Of a DNA stretch of 12,463 nucleotides, positions 1 to 6,758 are shown in pieces (the stretch's first letter is position 1; every line of letters starts with the position of its first letter). Where the stretch lies: assembly GCA_900553775.1 (NCBI GenBank), contig USEZ01000044.1:1-12463 (forward strand), written 5' to 3'. The notes below the pieces were generated by a model. It was not told where the DNA came from. It saw nothing but the letters and a program-made list of their open reading frames with translations, and made no database searches. Both the position numbers and the translations under genes were made by a program. Source of the stretch: an uncultured Slackia sp. Its GTDB lineage: Bacteria > Actinomycetota > Coriobacteriia > Coriobacteriales > Eggerthellaceae.

Positions 1-50
1 GGCGACCACCGAGATCTACACTCTTTCCCTACACGACGCTCTTCCGATCT
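1..50 (+). other. Illumina P5/TruSeq universal adapter (contamination)
   Basis: All 50 bases match the Illumina P5/TruSeq universal adapter from its ninth base to its end, finishing in GCTCTTCCGATCT. Genomic sequence starts at base 51. On the minus strand the adapter reads AGATCGGAAGAGCGTCGTGTAG and extends the mfd frame by the artificial residues DRKSVV before a false stop. The bases should be trimmed. They carry no biological information beyond marking this as the physical end of a contig. Confidence 0.98.
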
Positions 51-2128
51 TGCTTGCCGTCCACGGCCGCCTTGAACGCTGCGCGGATCGCCACCTCGGT
101 CTTGCCGAAGCCCACGTCGCCGCAGACGAGGCGGTCCATGGGCTTCGCCGACTGCATGTCGGCCTTCACCTCGGCGATCGCCGCCAGCTGGTCGGGCGTT
201 TCGTCGTAGGGGAAGGCTTCTTCCATCTCGCGCTGCCACGGCGTATCGGGCGCATAGCGGAAGCCCTGCACGCTCGCGCGGCGCGTGTAGACATCCACCA
301 GGTCGAAGGCGAGCTGCTTGGTCGCCTTGCGGGCCTTCGACAGCGCGCGCGACCAGTCGCTCGTGTTTAGGCGCGTGCAGCGCGGGCTGGACCCCTCGGG
401 ACCGACGTAGCGCGTCACGCGGTCGAGCTGCTCGACCGGAACGAACAGCTTGTCGCCTTCGGCGTATTCGAGCAGGAGATAATCGCGCATCATGCCGCCG
501 ACGTCTTGGCGCACGATGTCTTTGAACAGCGCCACGCCGTGGGCCGCATGCACCACGTAGTCGCCCGGCGCGAACGGAAAGGTGACCTCGGTCATATCGA
601 CGCGGCGGCGGCCTCTGATCTGCGAGGTGCGCCCCTGCGTGTCGTGCACCGACACAAGGCCGATCTTGGCCTTGGGAACGATCATACCCAAGGGTATGTC
701 CACGTCGACCACGTTCACCACGCCGCGCTTGAGCTTGCGCACGTCGCGATGCCACGCCTCGTGGTCGGAGCCCGAACGGGCCGAGCTGCGACCACGCACG
801 CGACGAGCGGACTCGTCGGCTTCCTTCGCCTCGCCGTCGCGCGCTTCCACCCGCTCGTCCAAGATATCGACCACGGGCAGCGCGTTATCAACCAGCAGAA
901 GCTTCATGTCGCGGCGGGCGCGCACGTCAGGCACGCTGAACACCACGGTATAGCGCTGGTCGACCAGCGAGCGCAGGCGGCCGACCAGCTTTTCCGCACT
1001 GCCCGCCACCTCGGTGCGCTTGACCGGCAGCTGGTCGTCCACCATGCCACCGACCTGCATGATCGACGAAAGCGTATAGCGCTGCGCCGAACCGAAATCG
1101 AGCGCGGCGGGCGCGATGTAGAGCCCGTCGGGCACGATATGGCTTCCCTTCGCGCGCTCGCAGGCGTTTTCGTAGGCGCGCGACGCGTCGTCGAAGATGC
1201 TGCGCGGCTCGCTCAGAACCACGAGCGATCCTTCGGCGGCGTAGGAGCATAGCGATTCGGTGGAAGGATACAGCAGCGGAAGCAGCGCGTCTGCTCCGGG
1301 GAAATCGGTGCCGCCCTGCAGGTTGCCGAAGATATCGCGCCAGACCGGGTCGCTTTCGGCGCGCTTGGCCACCACGGGCACGGCGCGGGAAACGGCCTTC
1401 TTGCTCAGGCGATATTCGCGCACCGGACAGATGTCCGCTTCGGGAAGCGACATGATGGTCTGCCCCGTCGAGGGCACGATGCGCCTGATTTCATCCACCT
1501 CGTCGCCGAAGAAATCGACGCGCACGGGATACGGCGTATCGCCCGGGAACACGTCGATCGTGCCGCCGCGCACGCAGAAGGTGCCGGGGCCTTCGAGCGC
1601 ATCGCCCGTATTCTGGAATCCGCGCGCCACGAGACCTTGGGCCACCGATTCGAAATCGAGCACCTCGCCCGTTCCCGCATCGACCGCCTCGCGTTCGGGA
1701 CGGATCGAAATGGGCGCGAACACGCGGGCGGCATGCGGAGGCAGCGCGCGCACGATCGAAGCGGCCGAGGCCACGACCACCTTATGGGCGCCCGATTGAA
1801 CGGCCCAGGCGGCGCTTGTCCTGCGGGCGATGAGACGCGCATCGCCCGCCTTGGGCGCGAAAGGATGGTCGGCGCGCGCGGGAAACGCCGCCACGCGCTC
1901 GTCGCCCAGATAGGCGGCCAGGCTGCGGGCGAAACTCTCCACCGCGTCTTCACCCGGGAGCACCACCAGCATGGGCTGGGGCTTGGCGGCGAAGCGGGCG
2001 GCCACGACGAACGGGCGCGCCGAAGCTGCCACGGCAAGCGCGGCATCCTGCCCTGCGTCGAGTTTGGCATAGACCTCGGCAAGGGCTCCGTTTTCCTCGA
2101 TGGCGGCGGAAAGCGCGTCGATAAGCAT
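51..2128 (-). CDS. mfd: Transcription-repair coupling factor Mfd, N-terminal part (cut by contig end)
   Basis: Mfd is a cytosolic ATP-driven DNA translocase that pushes stalled RNA polymerase off lesions and recruits UvrA for nucleotide excision repair. About 692 genuine residues remain of a family length near 1150. In order they show the UvrB-like N-terminal module (GTFCVRGGTIDVFPGD near 183-197, then VRVDFFGDEVDEIRRI), a charged linker around 426-465, the CarD-like RNA-polymerase interaction domain (YVVHAAHGVALF, 524-535) and the start of the translocase with Walker A GDVGFGKTE (670-678). Helicase motifs Ia to VI and the C-terminal UvrA-masking domain are missing only because the contig ends. 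The apparent C-terminus DRKSVV is translated adapter. The start is set at the ATG ending at 2128, because AGAAGGAG lies just upstream and the residues before it look non-coding. It lies 152 nt downstream of the serpin gene on the same strand. Confidence 0.96.
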
Positions 2129-2175
2129 AAGACTCCTTCTGGGACGCGGCACGATGCGCCGCGCGCGCAAACACG

Positions 2176-2197
2176 ACAAGGCCGCATGCGGCCTTGT
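2176..2197. repeat. 22-nt perfect GC-rich palindrome in the serpin-mfd gap
   Basis: The arm ACAAGGCCGCA is followed directly by its exact reverse complement. As RNA it would form a stem of about 9 bp with a tiny loop. It sits after the serpin stop and within the predicted mfd leader. The flanking minus-strand sequence (CGTGTTTG) is only weakly T-rich. It could be the serpin terminator or an mfd leader attenuator; the sequence does not decide between them. Confidence 0.6.
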
Positions 2198-2224
2198 TCG
2201 ATACGTCGGATGGTGACGCGCTCG

Positions 2225-2233
2225 ATTATAGCA
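2225..2233 (-). promoter_or_regulatory. Candidate extended -10 promoter of mfd
   Basis: On the minus strand TGCTATAAT is a full extended -10 element (TGnTATAAT). No good -35 hexamer lies 16-18 nt upstream, which is common for extended -10 promoters. Predicted transcription starts near 2218, leaving a leader of about 90 nt before the mfd ATG. Confidence 0.5.
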
Positions 2234-2245
2234 AACGATTGTTCG
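2232..2245. promoter_or_regulatory. SOS-box-like LexA site overlapping the mfd promoter
   Basis: On the minus strand the sequence is CGAAC-AATC-GTTTG. This matches the Gram-positive/actinobacterial LexA consensus CGAAC-N4-GTTCG at 9 of 10 defined positions. It lies immediately upstream of the -10 element, where a repressor would block RNA polymerase. A 9/10 match can arise by chance in a window this long, so the placement is the main support. Confidence 0.35.
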
Positions 2246-2280
2246 CAAATAATGATGCGCGAAGAGAACGCCGGAACGCG

Positions 2281-3573
2281 CTACGCCGCGGGATCTTCCA
2301 CCGCGCCGACGAACAGCGGCGCGCCTTCGGGCGAAATGATCGCGAACAGAAACGGCCTGTCGCAGACGAAATCGAGATGCGCGTCGGGCGCCATCGGCAT
2401 CGCCATGACCGAAACGCCCGCCATCGTGTAGGCCGCCGCCTCGGCCCCTTCTTCGTCGATCGACACGCAGGCGCCGTGCTTGACGCACGACAGATACGCA
2501 GGCGCAGACGTCATCGCAGAGAAATCGGCGCGGTCGGAAAACGGCAGCTCGAGCCCCATCGAGCGCAGCGTGTCGACAAGCTGCAGCTCGGCGTCGAAAG
2601 AGAACTTCGGAATGCGATAGGTTATCTCGGCGTCGGCGTTATCCTCGCCGAACAGCGCCGATGCAAGCAGCGCGTCGTCGGCCAGGATATCCGAAGGCGC
2701 GGCGCCTTCGTCGGGAAGCACGAACAGCATCTGCGCGCCGCCGTTGAAGAAGAGCCTTGCGCGCGTGAAACCTTCGCCGTCGAGGTAAGAACTCTGAACG
2801 GTTTGTTCCATGAACAAGGCCTTCGTTTCGCCCGCCGCTGCATAGAACGCGTCTTCGGCAGTCGCCTCGGCGTCGAAGGCATCGGTCCACGACCCCTTGA
2901 AATACATGGCGCTCACAAGCGCCGCAAGCCAATCGGCGTCGGTTTCGACACGAGGTTCCAGCAAGCCTCCCGTTTTGTCGGCGATCCATGCCGACAAGGC
3001 CGCATCCACTTCCTTCGTGCCGAAATCGGCCTCATAGGCGGATGCCGCGAAATCGTCGCGCACGATGTCCAGGTAATCCTTCTCGAACGCGACGTCGGCC
3101 GCCGTCCATACCGAGTTCGCCATGCCCATCTCGCACATCTCGTTGGCCTGAAGCGCGTCGGCCAAATCGCGACAGGCCGCGCGAGCCTCGTCGGAATCCT
3201 CCGTACGCAAAAAGCCGTACAGCTCGGCGCGAGTGTCGCCCGCAGCCCCCGCAGCCGCGAGCGAAAGCGCGTAATACAGGCTGGTCGGCGCATAAACCGC
3301 ATTGCTTCCCTCTTCGCGATCGGCCAAGATGCCTACGGCGCTGTGCACGGCGAAGTCCTCGAGCGAGGAGACGAGCGCGGATTCGACCACGGGCGCCGTC
3401 GCCTCGTCGTCCTCGCCGCGCTCGACGGCGGCAGGCTCGGCCAGGACGCGCACGCCCTCCGCACGCATCGCCGCGGAATCGTCAGAACAGCCCGTCAGCG
3501 CGCCTCCCGCGCAGGCCGCCGCCAACAGGGCGCACGTCGCTGCGGCTGCGGCGCGTCGTATCGGTTTTTCCAT
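2281..3573 (-). CDS. Serpin-family protease inhibitor, predicted lipoprotein
   Basis: This 430-residue protein has an Arg-containing N-terminus, a hydrophobic Ala-rich stretch and the lipobox LTGC, with Cys29 as the predicted lipidated residue. It should be anchored outside the membrane. An acidic spacer (about 30-70) precedes a full serpin fold. Family blocks are visible: NAVYAPTSLYYALSLAAAGA (91-110), MANSVW (151-156), LVSAMYFKGSW (219-229), MLFVLP (282-287), IPKFSF (321-326) and DRPFLFAI (405-412). The reactive-loop hinge EEGAEAAAYT (374-383) has the Gly and small residues typical of inhibitory serpins. Counting from P17 as in alpha-1-antitrypsin puts P1-P1' at Met390-Ala391, which suggests an elastase-, chymotrypsin- or subtilisin-like target. 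The start has an AAAGGGG site about 8 nt upstream. The gene is divergent from nth. The protease target is inferred only from the loop. Confidence 0.93.
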   Translation of the reverse strand: MEKPIRRAAAAATCALLAAACAGGALTGCSDDSAAMRAEGVRVLAEPAAVERGEDDEATAPVVESALVSSLEDFAVHSAVGILADREEGSNAVYAPTSLYYALSLAAAGAAGDTRAELYGFLRTEDSDEARAACRDLADALQANEMCEMGMANSVWTAADVAFEKDYLDIVRDDFAASAYEADFGTKEVDAALSAWIADKTGGLLEPRVETDADWLAALVSAMYFKGSWTDAFDAEATAEDAFYAAAGETKALFMEQTVQSSYLDGEGFTRARLFFNGGAQMLFVLPDEGAAPSDILADDALLASALFGEDNADAEITYRIPKFSFDAELQLVDTLRSMGLELPFSDRADFSAMTSAPAYLSCVKHGACVSIDEEGAEAAAYTMAGVSVMAMPMAPDAHLDFVCDRPFLFAIISPEGAPLFVGAVEDPAA

Positions 3574-3606
3574 AGTCGGCCCCTTTCGGTCGAATAGGTT
3601 TTCGCG

Positions 3607-3635
3607 ATGATACCCCGGTGCGACGCGGGTCGCAA
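3607..3635 (-). promoter_or_regulatory. Predicted promoter of the serpin gene
   Basis: On the minus strand TTGCGA (3635-3630) is followed after 17 nt by TATCAT (3612-3607). Transcription would start near 3600 and give a leader of about 27 nt. The -35 element overlaps the left arm of the inverted repeat at 3632-3659. Confidence 0.5.
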
Positions 3636-3659
3636 AGCGGGCGCACAGAGCCGCTTTGC
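3632..3659. promoter_or_regulatory. 9-bp inverted repeat between divergent serpin and nth promoters (possible operator)
   Basis: The arms GCAAAGCGG and CCGCTTTGC are exact reverse complements separated by 10 nt. Their centres are about 19 bp apart, close to two helical turns. One arm overlaps the serpin -35 and the other ends 2 nt before the candidate nth -10. This is the geometry of a dimeric regulator site serving both genes. It may instead be a chance GC-rich repeat. Confidence 0.4.
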
Positions 3660-3661
3660 CC

Positions 3662-3667
3662 TACAAT
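3662..3667 (+). promoter_or_regulatory. Candidate -10 element of nth
   Basis: TACAAT differs from the consensus TATAAT at one position and lies about 46 nt upstream of the chosen nth start. No convincing -35 is present 16-18 nt upstream; that interval is occupied by the inverted repeat. Confidence 0.3.
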
Positions 3668-3713
3668 GCACAGCAAACGACATCTTTTCTATCCACCGAC
3701 GAAGGAGCGTGCC

Positions 3714-4376
3714 ATGCCGCGCGAGAACCTGACGCAGAAACGAGCCCGCGCCGCCGAAATCGAGCGGCGTCTTTTCGAACGCTACGGCGAGGGCGAATGC
3801 TCGCTCGACCATAGCGACCCGTTCACCTTGACCATCGCCGTGATCCTGTCGGCGCAATGCACCGATGCCGCCGTGAACAAGGTGACCCCCGAGCTGTTCG
3901 CCCGCTTCGGCACGCCCGAGGCCATGGCGCATGCGAGCATCGCCGATATCGAGACGATCATCCATCCTCTGGGCTTCTTCCGCTCGAAGGCGAAAAACAT
4001 CGTAGCCTGCGCGCAGGGCGTGCTGGCCGATTTCGGCGGAGAGATCCCAAACGATATCGACGCATTGCAGACCCTGCCGGGCGTCGGACGCAAAACGGCC
4101 AACGTAGTGATGTGCCAGGCGTTTCGCAATCCGCAAGGCATCGCGGTGGACACGCATGTCTTTCGCATCGCGCACCGCCTGGGGTTCGCCACGCGCAACG
4201 ACGACACGCCGCAGAAAACCGAAGATAAGCTGCTCAAGATCTACCCGCAAAGCGACTGGCTGTTCATCAACCACCAGTGGGTTCATTTCGGCCGCGACAC
4301 CTGCAGGGCGCGCAACCCGAAATGCGACGGCTGCCCCCTTGCCGACCTCTGTCCGACCCGCGGAAAGCACGCGTAG
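3714..4376 (+). CDS. nth: Endonuclease III (DNA glycosylase/AP lyase)
   Basis: This 220-residue protein is close to the 211 residues of the E. coli enzyme. Nth removes oxidised pyrimidines from DNA and cleaves the abasic site in base excision repair. The helix-hairpin-helix LPGVGRKTA (121-129) carries the catalytic Lys127, and VDTHVFR (145-151) carries the catalytic Asp146. The C-terminal [4Fe-4S] ligands C197, C204, C207 and C213 have the exact family spacing C-X6-C-X2-C-X5-C. The ATG at 3714 is chosen because GAAGGAG lies 6 nt upstream. An in-frame ATG at 3666 overlaps the candidate -10 and has no such site. The gene is divergent from the serpin and convergent with coaC. It shares the DNA-repair theme with mfd, but the intervening serpin has no known link to repair. 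Confidence 0.97.
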   Translation: MPRENLTQKRARAAEIERRLFERYGEGECSLDHSDPFTLTIAVILSAQCTDAAVNKVTPELFARFGTPEAMAHASIADIETIIHPLGFFRSKAKNIVACAQGVLADFGGEIPNDIDALQTLPGVGRKTANVVMCQAFRNPQGIAVDTHVFRIAHRLGFATRNDDTPQKTEDKLLKIYPQSDWLFINHQWVHFGRDTCRARNPKCDGCPLADLCPTRGKHA

Positions 4377-4398
4377 GCAATTGGAAGCCGGGCGACGG

Positions 4399-4442
4399 GG
4401 GGCGCCGCTTCGCCGCTTCACGCGCAAGGCAGGCGGCGCCCC
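4399..4442. repeat. 10-bp inverted repeat after nth
   Basis: GGGGCGCCGC and GCGGCGCCCC are perfect complements separated by 24 nt. The element begins 22 nt after the nth stop in the convergent nth/coaC gap. It lacks a T-tract. It may be an RNA-stabilising hairpin or part of a bidirectional termination region together with the next hairpin. Confidence 0.4.
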
Positions 4443-4451
4443 GCAGCAAGC

Positions 4452-4472
4452 AAGAGGCCCTCGGGGCCTCTT
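4452..4472. terminator. Terminator-like hairpin between convergent nth and coaC
   Basis: AAGAGGCCC and GGGCCTCTT form a perfect 9-bp stem around the 3-nt loop TCG. It lies between convergent genes, 75 nt after nth and 85 nt after coaC, so it could serve both directions. Neither strand has a strong T-tract; the minus strand continues GCTTGCTTGC-like and the plus strand CCCATACG. The call therefore rests on stem quality and position. Confidence 0.5.
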
Positions 4473-4557
4473 CCCATACGCCCCGAAGACCCTCGGCGAA
4501 CGGCCGGAGCCCCGACCTGGACGGCGCGAATCGTTCGGATGCAGGAGGGTGCAGACG

Positions 4558-5103
4558 CTACGCGTTCGAATCGAGCATGCGCACGATGGCGTCGACGATC
4601 TCGTCGACCGGCGAAAGCGTGCCGCGCGCCACATCGCCGCAGGCGAGCTTTCCCACGCCCGGGCCGACCAGGGAGATGCCGCGCTCTTCGAGCGTGTGCA
4701 GATTCGCCTGCGTGGAGGCGTTCTCGTACATATGGGTGTTCATGGCCGGACAGACGACGACAGGACACGTGGCGGCCAGAAACGTCGAGGACACCATGTC
4801 GTCGGCGATGCCGCGCGCGATTTTGGCGATGATGTTCGCCGTCGCGGGAGCGATGCACATGAGGTCGGCCTCCTGCGCCAGCGAAATATGCTTGATGGAG
4901 GCGTCGTAGCTGTAATCGAACGTATCGGTGTACACCATGCGGCCCGAAAGCGCCTCGAACGTCAGCGGCGTGACGAACTTCGTGGCGTTTTCGGTCATGA
5001 TGACCTGCACGTCGATTCCCCTCTTATCGAGCCTGCTCACGATATCGCAGGCCTTGTAGGCGGCGATGCCGCCGGATACGGCGAGAAGAACGCGTCGAGC
5101 CAT
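4558..5103 (-). CDS. coaC: Phosphopantothenoylcysteine decarboxylase, stand-alone (CoaC)
   Basis: This 181-residue flavoprotein belongs to the HFCD family. CoaC uses FMN to decarboxylate 4'-phosphopantothenoylcysteine to 4'-phosphopantetheine in coenzyme A synthesis. The family residues are visible: SGGIAAYK (10-17, flavin binding), His72 in KHISLA, APATAN...AKIARGIADD (85-102), PAMNTHMY with Asn122 (119-126) and Cys155 in ACGD (154-157). His, Asn and Cys match the catalytic set of CoaC/Hal3 enzymes and argue against UbiX-type prenyltransferases. In many bacteria CoaC is the N-terminal half of a CoaBC fusion of about 400 residues. Here a clean stop ends the protein after the decarboxylase domain, and no CoaB sequence follows. 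The start has AAGGAAGG about 10 nt upstream. The gene lies behind the codB terminator and probably has its own promoter. Confidence 0.9.
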   Translation of the reverse strand: MARRVLLAVSGGIAAYKACDIVSRLDKRGIDVQVIMTENATKFVTPLTFEALSGRMVYTDTFDYSYDASIKHISLAQEADLMCIAPATANIIAKIARGIADDMVSSTFLAATCPVVVCPAMNTHMYENASTQANLHTLEERGISLVGPGVGKLACGDVARGTLSPVDEIVDAIVRMLDSNA

Positions 5104-5139
5104 GCGTGTTGCCTTCCTTTCCTCTTGAGAATCCCCAGC

Positions 5140-5145
5140 AGTATA
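5140..5145 (-). promoter_or_regulatory. Candidate -10 element of coaC
   Basis: TATACT lies on the minus strand 37 nt upstream of the coaC ATG and just after the codB terminator. The -35 region would fall in the terminator's T-tract and stem, and no good hexamer is seen. Confidence 0.3.
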
Positions 5146-5155
5146 CCCCGCTCCG

Positions 5156-5193
5156 CGAAAAAGCCCGCCTTTCTCGACGAGAAAAGCGGGCTT
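5156..5193 (-). terminator. Rho-independent terminator of the CodB-like gene
   Basis: AAGCCCGC pairs with GCGGGCTT, and after one C/A mismatch TTTCTCG pairs with CGAGAAA around a single base. The minus strand continues into a TTTTT run. It lies 89 nt after the permease stop and separates that gene from coaC. Confidence 0.85.
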
Positions 5194-5281
5194 GCGAACA
5201 TGGGCCGAACAGCCCGGCGCAACGCAGACGCAATCGCGCCGAGCCGTTGCCGCCCGTCGGCCGTCAGGCCGGCACGGCCCC

Positions 5282-6604
5282 TTACAGCACCTGGTCGGTC
5301 TCGTTGAACTTCACGGCGTCCACCTTGCGGGCGGCGGCCATCGCCTTCATGACGACCCAATACGCCACGCCGGCGAAAACCAGCGAATTGAGGCCGGGGA
5401 TGCCGATGGCGAAAATCGAGCTTGCCTCGCCCACGACGAAGGCCGCGATCCATACCGCGATGGCCACGGGGTTCCATTTCTCCACGGTTTTCGGCAGCGC
5501 CCCCTGCGCGCGCGTCTCCTCGAGCTCTTTGCGATTGCGCTTCAACAGGAAGTAGTCGACCACCATGATGCCGGCAACGGGAGGAATGGCCACGCCGAGC
5601 AATGTGAGGAAATCGGTGAAGTAGTTGATGATGCCGATCATGGACAGCACGGTTCCCACGATGCCCAAGATCCAAATCATAACCGAGCGATTCACCTTGG
5701 CGTTGAACAGCGCGTTGATCATGGTTGCCATGCCCAGGCCCGAAGAATACAGGTTGATGTCGTTGAGCTTGACGGTGGAGGCAACGACGATGATCACGCC
5801 GAGCACGCCGGATGTGGCCATCATGATATCGGTCACGTTGTCGGTGCCTGTGGCGTGAGCCAAAACGACCGCGGTCAGGTTCATGCCCAGCTCGCCCAAA
5901 AACGTGCCGATCAGCGTCATCCAGAACACCTGCGTGCCGTTTTTCAGATAACGGGCGTAATCGGGCGTGCAGATGGAGCCTGCGATAAAACCGCCCGCCA
6001 CGATCGTGGTGGCGGCGCCGAACGACAGCGCGGGGCCCGGATGCGGGGAGTTCAAGAACTCCATGAGGCTGTGGTCCTGCAGCACGATGGCGGCCGATAC
6101 CACGACGGCCACAATGAACAGAGGGACGAACACGGCAGCGAAGCGGGCGATCCATTTGATGCCCGCCACGACGAGCACCGTGATGCCCAGGCCGGTGATC
6201 AAAGCCCAGACGGGATAGTTCAAAACGCCGGTGATATCGAACATGCCCTCGGCGAACACCGAATTCTGCACGCCGAACCAGCCGACCATGGAGATGGCGA
6301 CGACGCCGCCGAGCACGGCCGATCCGATTTTGCCGAGGCCCGCCCATCGGGAGAGCAGGCTTGTGGAAAGGCCCTCGCGGGCCGCAGCCGTGCCGAGCGC
6401 CCAGCTGACCACCTGCAGAAGGACCGAACCGAGCATGGTGGCCCAAAACGCGTCCCAAAACGACATGCCGTAGCCGAGCGTGGCTCCGAGCAGAAGCTGC
6501 GAAACGCAGCACAGCGCGCCAATCCTGATCATCAGAATCTGCCAGAGCGGCTGCATTGCGCCCTCGGGGATACGGGATAGCGAGAAGTCGTTGTCGTGGC
6601 TCAC
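5282..6604 (-). CDS. codB: NCS1-family permease, cytosine permease CodB-like
   Basis: This 440-residue, 12-helix membrane protein matches the NCS1 nucleobase:cation symporters, most closely CodB, which imports cytosine. Visible family features are VGWFGVQ (107-113), a LNDINLYSSGLG block corresponding to the CodB TNDNALYASGLG region, and AIPPVAGIMVVDYFL near the C-terminal third. The N-terminus MSHDNDFS closely resembles E. coli CodB (MSQDNNFS). This fixes the start at a GTG codon (6604-6602), which has a strong AAAAGGAGG 8 nt upstream. The substrate is inferred; other NCS1 members carry purines, allantoin or hydantoins, and no cytosine deaminase is in the window. The gene has its own consensus promoter and an inverted-repeat leader upstream, and a terminator downstream. 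Confidence 0.88.
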   Translation of the reverse strand: MSHDNDFSLSRIPEGAMQPLWQILMIRIGALCCVSQLLLGATLGYGMSFWDAFWATMLGSVLLQVVSWALGTAAAREGLSTSLLSRWAGLGKIGSAVLGGVVAISMVGWFGVQNSVFAEGMFDITGVLNYPVWALITGLGITVLVVAGIKWIARFAAVFVPLFIVAVVVSAAIVLQDHSLMEFLNSPHPGPALSFGAATTIVAGGFIAGSICTPDYARYLKNGTQVFWMTLIGTFLGELGMNLTAVVLAHATGTDNVTDIMMATSGVLGVIIVVASTVKLNDINLYSSGLGMATMINALFNAKVNRSVMIWILGIVGTVLSMIGIINYFTDFLTLLGVAIPPVAGIMVVDYFLLKRNRKELEETRAQGALPKTVEKWNPVAIAVWIAAFVVGEASSIFAIGIPGLNSLVFAGVAYWVVMKAMAAARKVDAVKFNETDQVL

Positions 6605-6612
6605 GATGACCG

Positions 6613-6621
6613 CCTCCTTTT
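6613..6621 (-). promoter_or_regulatory. Strong ribosome binding site deciding the codB GTG start
   Basis: AAAAGGAGG on the minus strand lies 8 nt before the GTG at 6604. There is no in-frame ATG nearby. The GAGAATG segment directly upstream (6628-6622) can pair with the second arm of the leader inverted repeat. Confidence 0.8.
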
Positions 6622-6642
6622 CATTCTCATGCGAACGTCGAC

Positions 6643-6689
6643 ACGAGAATGGTCATGCACCCACGTCATGGACGCATGACCATTCTCGT
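6643..6689. promoter_or_regulatory. 16-bp perfect inverted repeat in the codB leader
   Basis: The arms ACGAGAATGGTCATGC (6643-6658) and GCATGACCATTCTCGT (6674-6689) are perfect reverse complements separated by 15 nt. The repeat starts about 11 nt after the predicted codB transcription start, so it is either a regulator operator downstream of the promoter or a long leader-RNA hairpin. There is no T-tract after it, so a simple terminator is unlikely. Confidence 0.75.
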
Positions 6690-6706
6690 CTTGGAAATCG
6701 AAGAGT

Positions 6707-6734
6707 ATTATACTCCGTCGCATTAAAGCGTCAA
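6707..6734 (-). promoter_or_regulatory. Consensus promoter of the CodB-like gene
   Basis: TTGACG (6734-6729) is followed after 16 nt by a perfect TATAAT (6712-6707). The -10 is embedded in the palindrome GAGTAT-T-ATACTC (6703-6715). Transcription would start near 6700, giving a leader of about 95 nt. This is the best sigma-70-type promoter I see in the window. Confidence 0.75.
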
Positions 6735-6758
6735 AGCATTTTCAGGCAACCCGCCCGG

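Noticed and set aside
2129..2488. N-terminal extension of mfd by 120 codons
   Set aside because: It overlaps the 3' end of the serpin gene and the palindrome, and is Arg-rich; the ATG at 2128 has a clear ribosome binding site.
2194..3597. Plus-strand 467-aa open frame opposite the serpin
   Set aside because: The serpin on the minus strand has a lipobox, all fold motifs, a promoter and a ribosome binding site. The antisense product is Arg-rich without domains.
3666..3713. Alternative upstream ATG for nth
   Set aside because: It overlaps the candidate -10 element and lacks a ribosome binding site; the ATG at 3714 has GAAGGAG at proper spacing.
5037..6580. Two long open frames of more than 460 aa overlapping the CodB-like gene (one per strand)
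   Set aside because: Both are His/Arg/Gly-rich frame shadows of the permease and run through its terminator; no domain or start signal.
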